The notes below the pieces were generated by a model. That model worked only from the letters and a program-made list of their open reading frames with translations, had not been told where the DNA came from and did no database searches. A DNA stretch of 64,000 nt from positions 8,569,001-8,633,000 of the forward strand of contig NC_092671.1 of the NCBI RefSeq assembly GCF_964355755.1, read 5' to 3'. Positions 62,101-64,000 of this stretch are shown one piece after another (the stretch's first letter is position 1; each line of letters begins with the position of its first letter). The stretch comes from Antedon mediterranea. Its lineage: Eukaryota; Echinodermata; Crinoidea; Comatulida; Antedonidae. Made by a program: the position numbers and the translations under genes.

Positions 62101-63545
62101 AAATTTACAAAGGATCAAACTATATTTATGTTATTTATATTTGTGCAAACAATGTTTTATCTTTAATCAATGATATCTATCTTTTAAAACACAATAGATA
62201 TTAAGTAACAAGAGTATTCAATTCAAATAAAAGCTTATTGGAAAATATCAAATTGTTCTCTTTCTAACCATTTAGTCACTTAAGTATTGTATAATTTGTT
62301 AATAAATGCAATACAATACTCGCAATAATTATAAAAATGATATCTCTTAAGAAAACCTTGGACTTAAGATATCATCATTTCAAATTTTTAATGAACATAC
62401 AAAAAAACAAATTATAAATATCATTTACTTTTAAAAGCCTTTTACTGTAATAAGCTATAAAATATATGTTGTTTTTCGTTCTATTATCAAAGTACTTTGA
62501 CGTTATATACAAATATAACTTTACAGTTAAAAATACTTCTACAATAAGAAGAAAGTGACGTGACGAAAGTTGTCAGAAACCCGATCGTTTCTTGAAATAT
62601 TAGAACTTACCGACCTTCATTCAGAAATAGAATCTCTTTTTAAGTAGAAGTATGTTTTACAACAAAAGCAATCTTATAAAACTGTGGACATGATCGATAA
62701 TTCCGAGTGTGATACGTTCTTTCTTTAAAACATCAATTTATCGGTCATGTACACCAAGTTCAGCAAGGATTTTGCTACTTTAGTTCAGATGCAATAAAAC
62801 TGATTCCTAGATTTTACCGTTTTTGTGTTTTTCTGATTATACTGTTCTTCAAGTAATCCCAAGCTTTTCTATGACTTCTTATGACTAATACAGAAAAACA
62901 GGCTTTGTTTTTCATATTCTTTAAATAATATATTTTCTCATAATATTGTTTTAAAAAAGTTAATAAATAAGTTTTAACTGTCCAAAATTGTAAAGTTCTT
63001 TGCTCCAGTTATGGATAAAAGTGTATTTAGTAGTAGTAGAATTTACCACAGTGCTTCAGGTCAGATGGCTTCGGACAAGTGATTCTTTTTACCATTTCCT
63101 CATTTTTTTTGGGCGGGGTGGGAGGGGGTTTCATCTTTCTACTTCCAAAGATACATTTAATAAAGTCTCCAAATGTTTGCAATATTTCAAATAATTTGGG
63201 TATTGAAATTGATGCATAATTTCTGTGTTAACATTTTCAAACTTTCTTAACTGAATTAAAATATGTTTGTAAACATTGTTTATAAAAAGCTTCTGTACAG
63301 TTTGTTCACTTATTTATACTAAAGGCAAAGACATAAAAATATATATAATGTACATAAATCATACTGAAAGTGGGAATCAACATTAAAAAGAGCATTCAAA
63401 TAAAACTGTTATAATATATCAATGATAAATGTAGCTGATAATTTGACATACAAGGCTAGCATTGTAATTAAACAAACCTGATGTTACCTGCGGTGTCTTT
63501 GAACTCATTAAACGAGAGTCATTATATTCTTAAATGACTTTTGTA

Positions 63546-63625
63546 GGTGTTGAACCAGCTACCTTCAAAATGTAACACATGGCCTCTGGTGAACTCTCAG
63601 CCTTTCAAACATACACGCTAAAGCC
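63546..63625 (-). repeat. tRNA-derived repeat, degenerate
   Basis: On the minus strand, GGCTTTAGCGTGTATG could be an A box and GTAGCTGGTTCAACACC a B box about 50 bp later. No tRNA fold is convincing. Confidence 0.35.
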
Positions 63626-64000
63626 TTTGATAATTTTTAGTCCGACATAAATTAAAAGATATTTTGAATGAAGAAACTCGACTAGGATTAAGGTATCATG
63701 TAGTCTTTTTCTTCCCCGTCTTTGCAACTCTTTCAGAAACTGTAAAAGAGGATTACTTGAAATCCCAAGTTAAGTCATCAGAATCATTAATATCAAGTAT
63801 GATGCTATTGTATAGTGCCAGCAATCAAGATTTAGTTCATGGGTTCACTTCATATGAGTCACATTTCGTTTGAAGTAAAATAATTGTTTTCTATTTTAAA
63901 TTGTATCAAAAGAAAATGATTATAACATGTATAATGTCCACACTAATGCTTATGATGTATCTGTTCTTGATATGCCCATTTAGGTTACTCAGTTTTGTAG

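Larger units (their letters stand above)
58555..64000 (+). other. TMTC3 intron 8, running past the window edge
   Basis: At least 5,446 bp with no TPR-encoding exon seen. It contains a GTGTCCC-family copy (58817-58950), a direct repeat at 58969 and about 59085, and a tRNA-like repeat (63546-63625). A direct duplication of ATATCATATATATACAATATGTA lies near 60435-60480. 61000-63000 is AT-rich with nothing recognised. Confidence 0.75.

Noticed and set aside
63737-63873. A candidate next TMTC3 exon after a strong pyrimidine tract and TTTCAG.
   Set aside because: Joining it to exon 8 creates TG|A, an in-frame stop, and the peptide does not resemble the TPR region expected there.

Overview
This is AT-rich, intron-rich animal DNA, not a prokaryotic or viral window. 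Long introns, GT-AG splice sites, tRNA-derived SINEs, MITEs, a Penelope-like element fragment and minisatellites all point to a metazoan. Frequent TAGGCCTA-type motifs and the repeat types suggest a marine deuterostome, most likely an echinoderm. That placement is inference from style, not a taxonomic proof.

Layout. Bases 1-339 hold the end of an upstream + strand gene: the window opens on a GTAAGT donor, and the terminal coding exon is 228-339, with a polyadenylation signal at 369. Bases 375-5855 are intergenic DNA, possibly containing a non-coding first exon near 2880-3064. From 5922 to the right edge runs one large + strand gene. It is the orthologue of TMTC3, the ER transmembrane O-mannosyltransferase with TPR repeats that acts on cadherins. 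Eight coding exons (about 430 codons) encode the complete N-terminal multi-membrane GT-C-like part, including the DUF1736 region. The C-terminal TPR exons were not found and should lie beyond 64000.

TMTC3 introns make up most of the window. Intron 3 alone is 29,468 bp. They carry layered mobile DNA. A family of elements built around GTGTCCC(C)TTAATA is found at eight or more sites, and two of its copies are themselves interrupted. One is split by a 762-bp CAGGCCTCG-ended hAT-like MITE. The other is split by a roughly 220-bp Penelope-like fragment that carries a hammerhead-ribozyme core and a perfect 70-bp palindrome, with 12-bp direct repeats at its borders. Also present are a 690-bp TA-flanked element with repeated subterminal motifs, small TA-flanked MITEs, at least one well-formed tRNA-derived SINE, a roughly 1.27-kb minisatellite with 40-bp units, a five-copy 48-bp repeat, and local tandem duplications.

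I see no operon, CRISPR array, prophage or novel gene cluster. The most interesting signals are the nested insertion with its ribozyme and palindrome, and a few unassigned minus-strand coding-like stretches inside intron 3.
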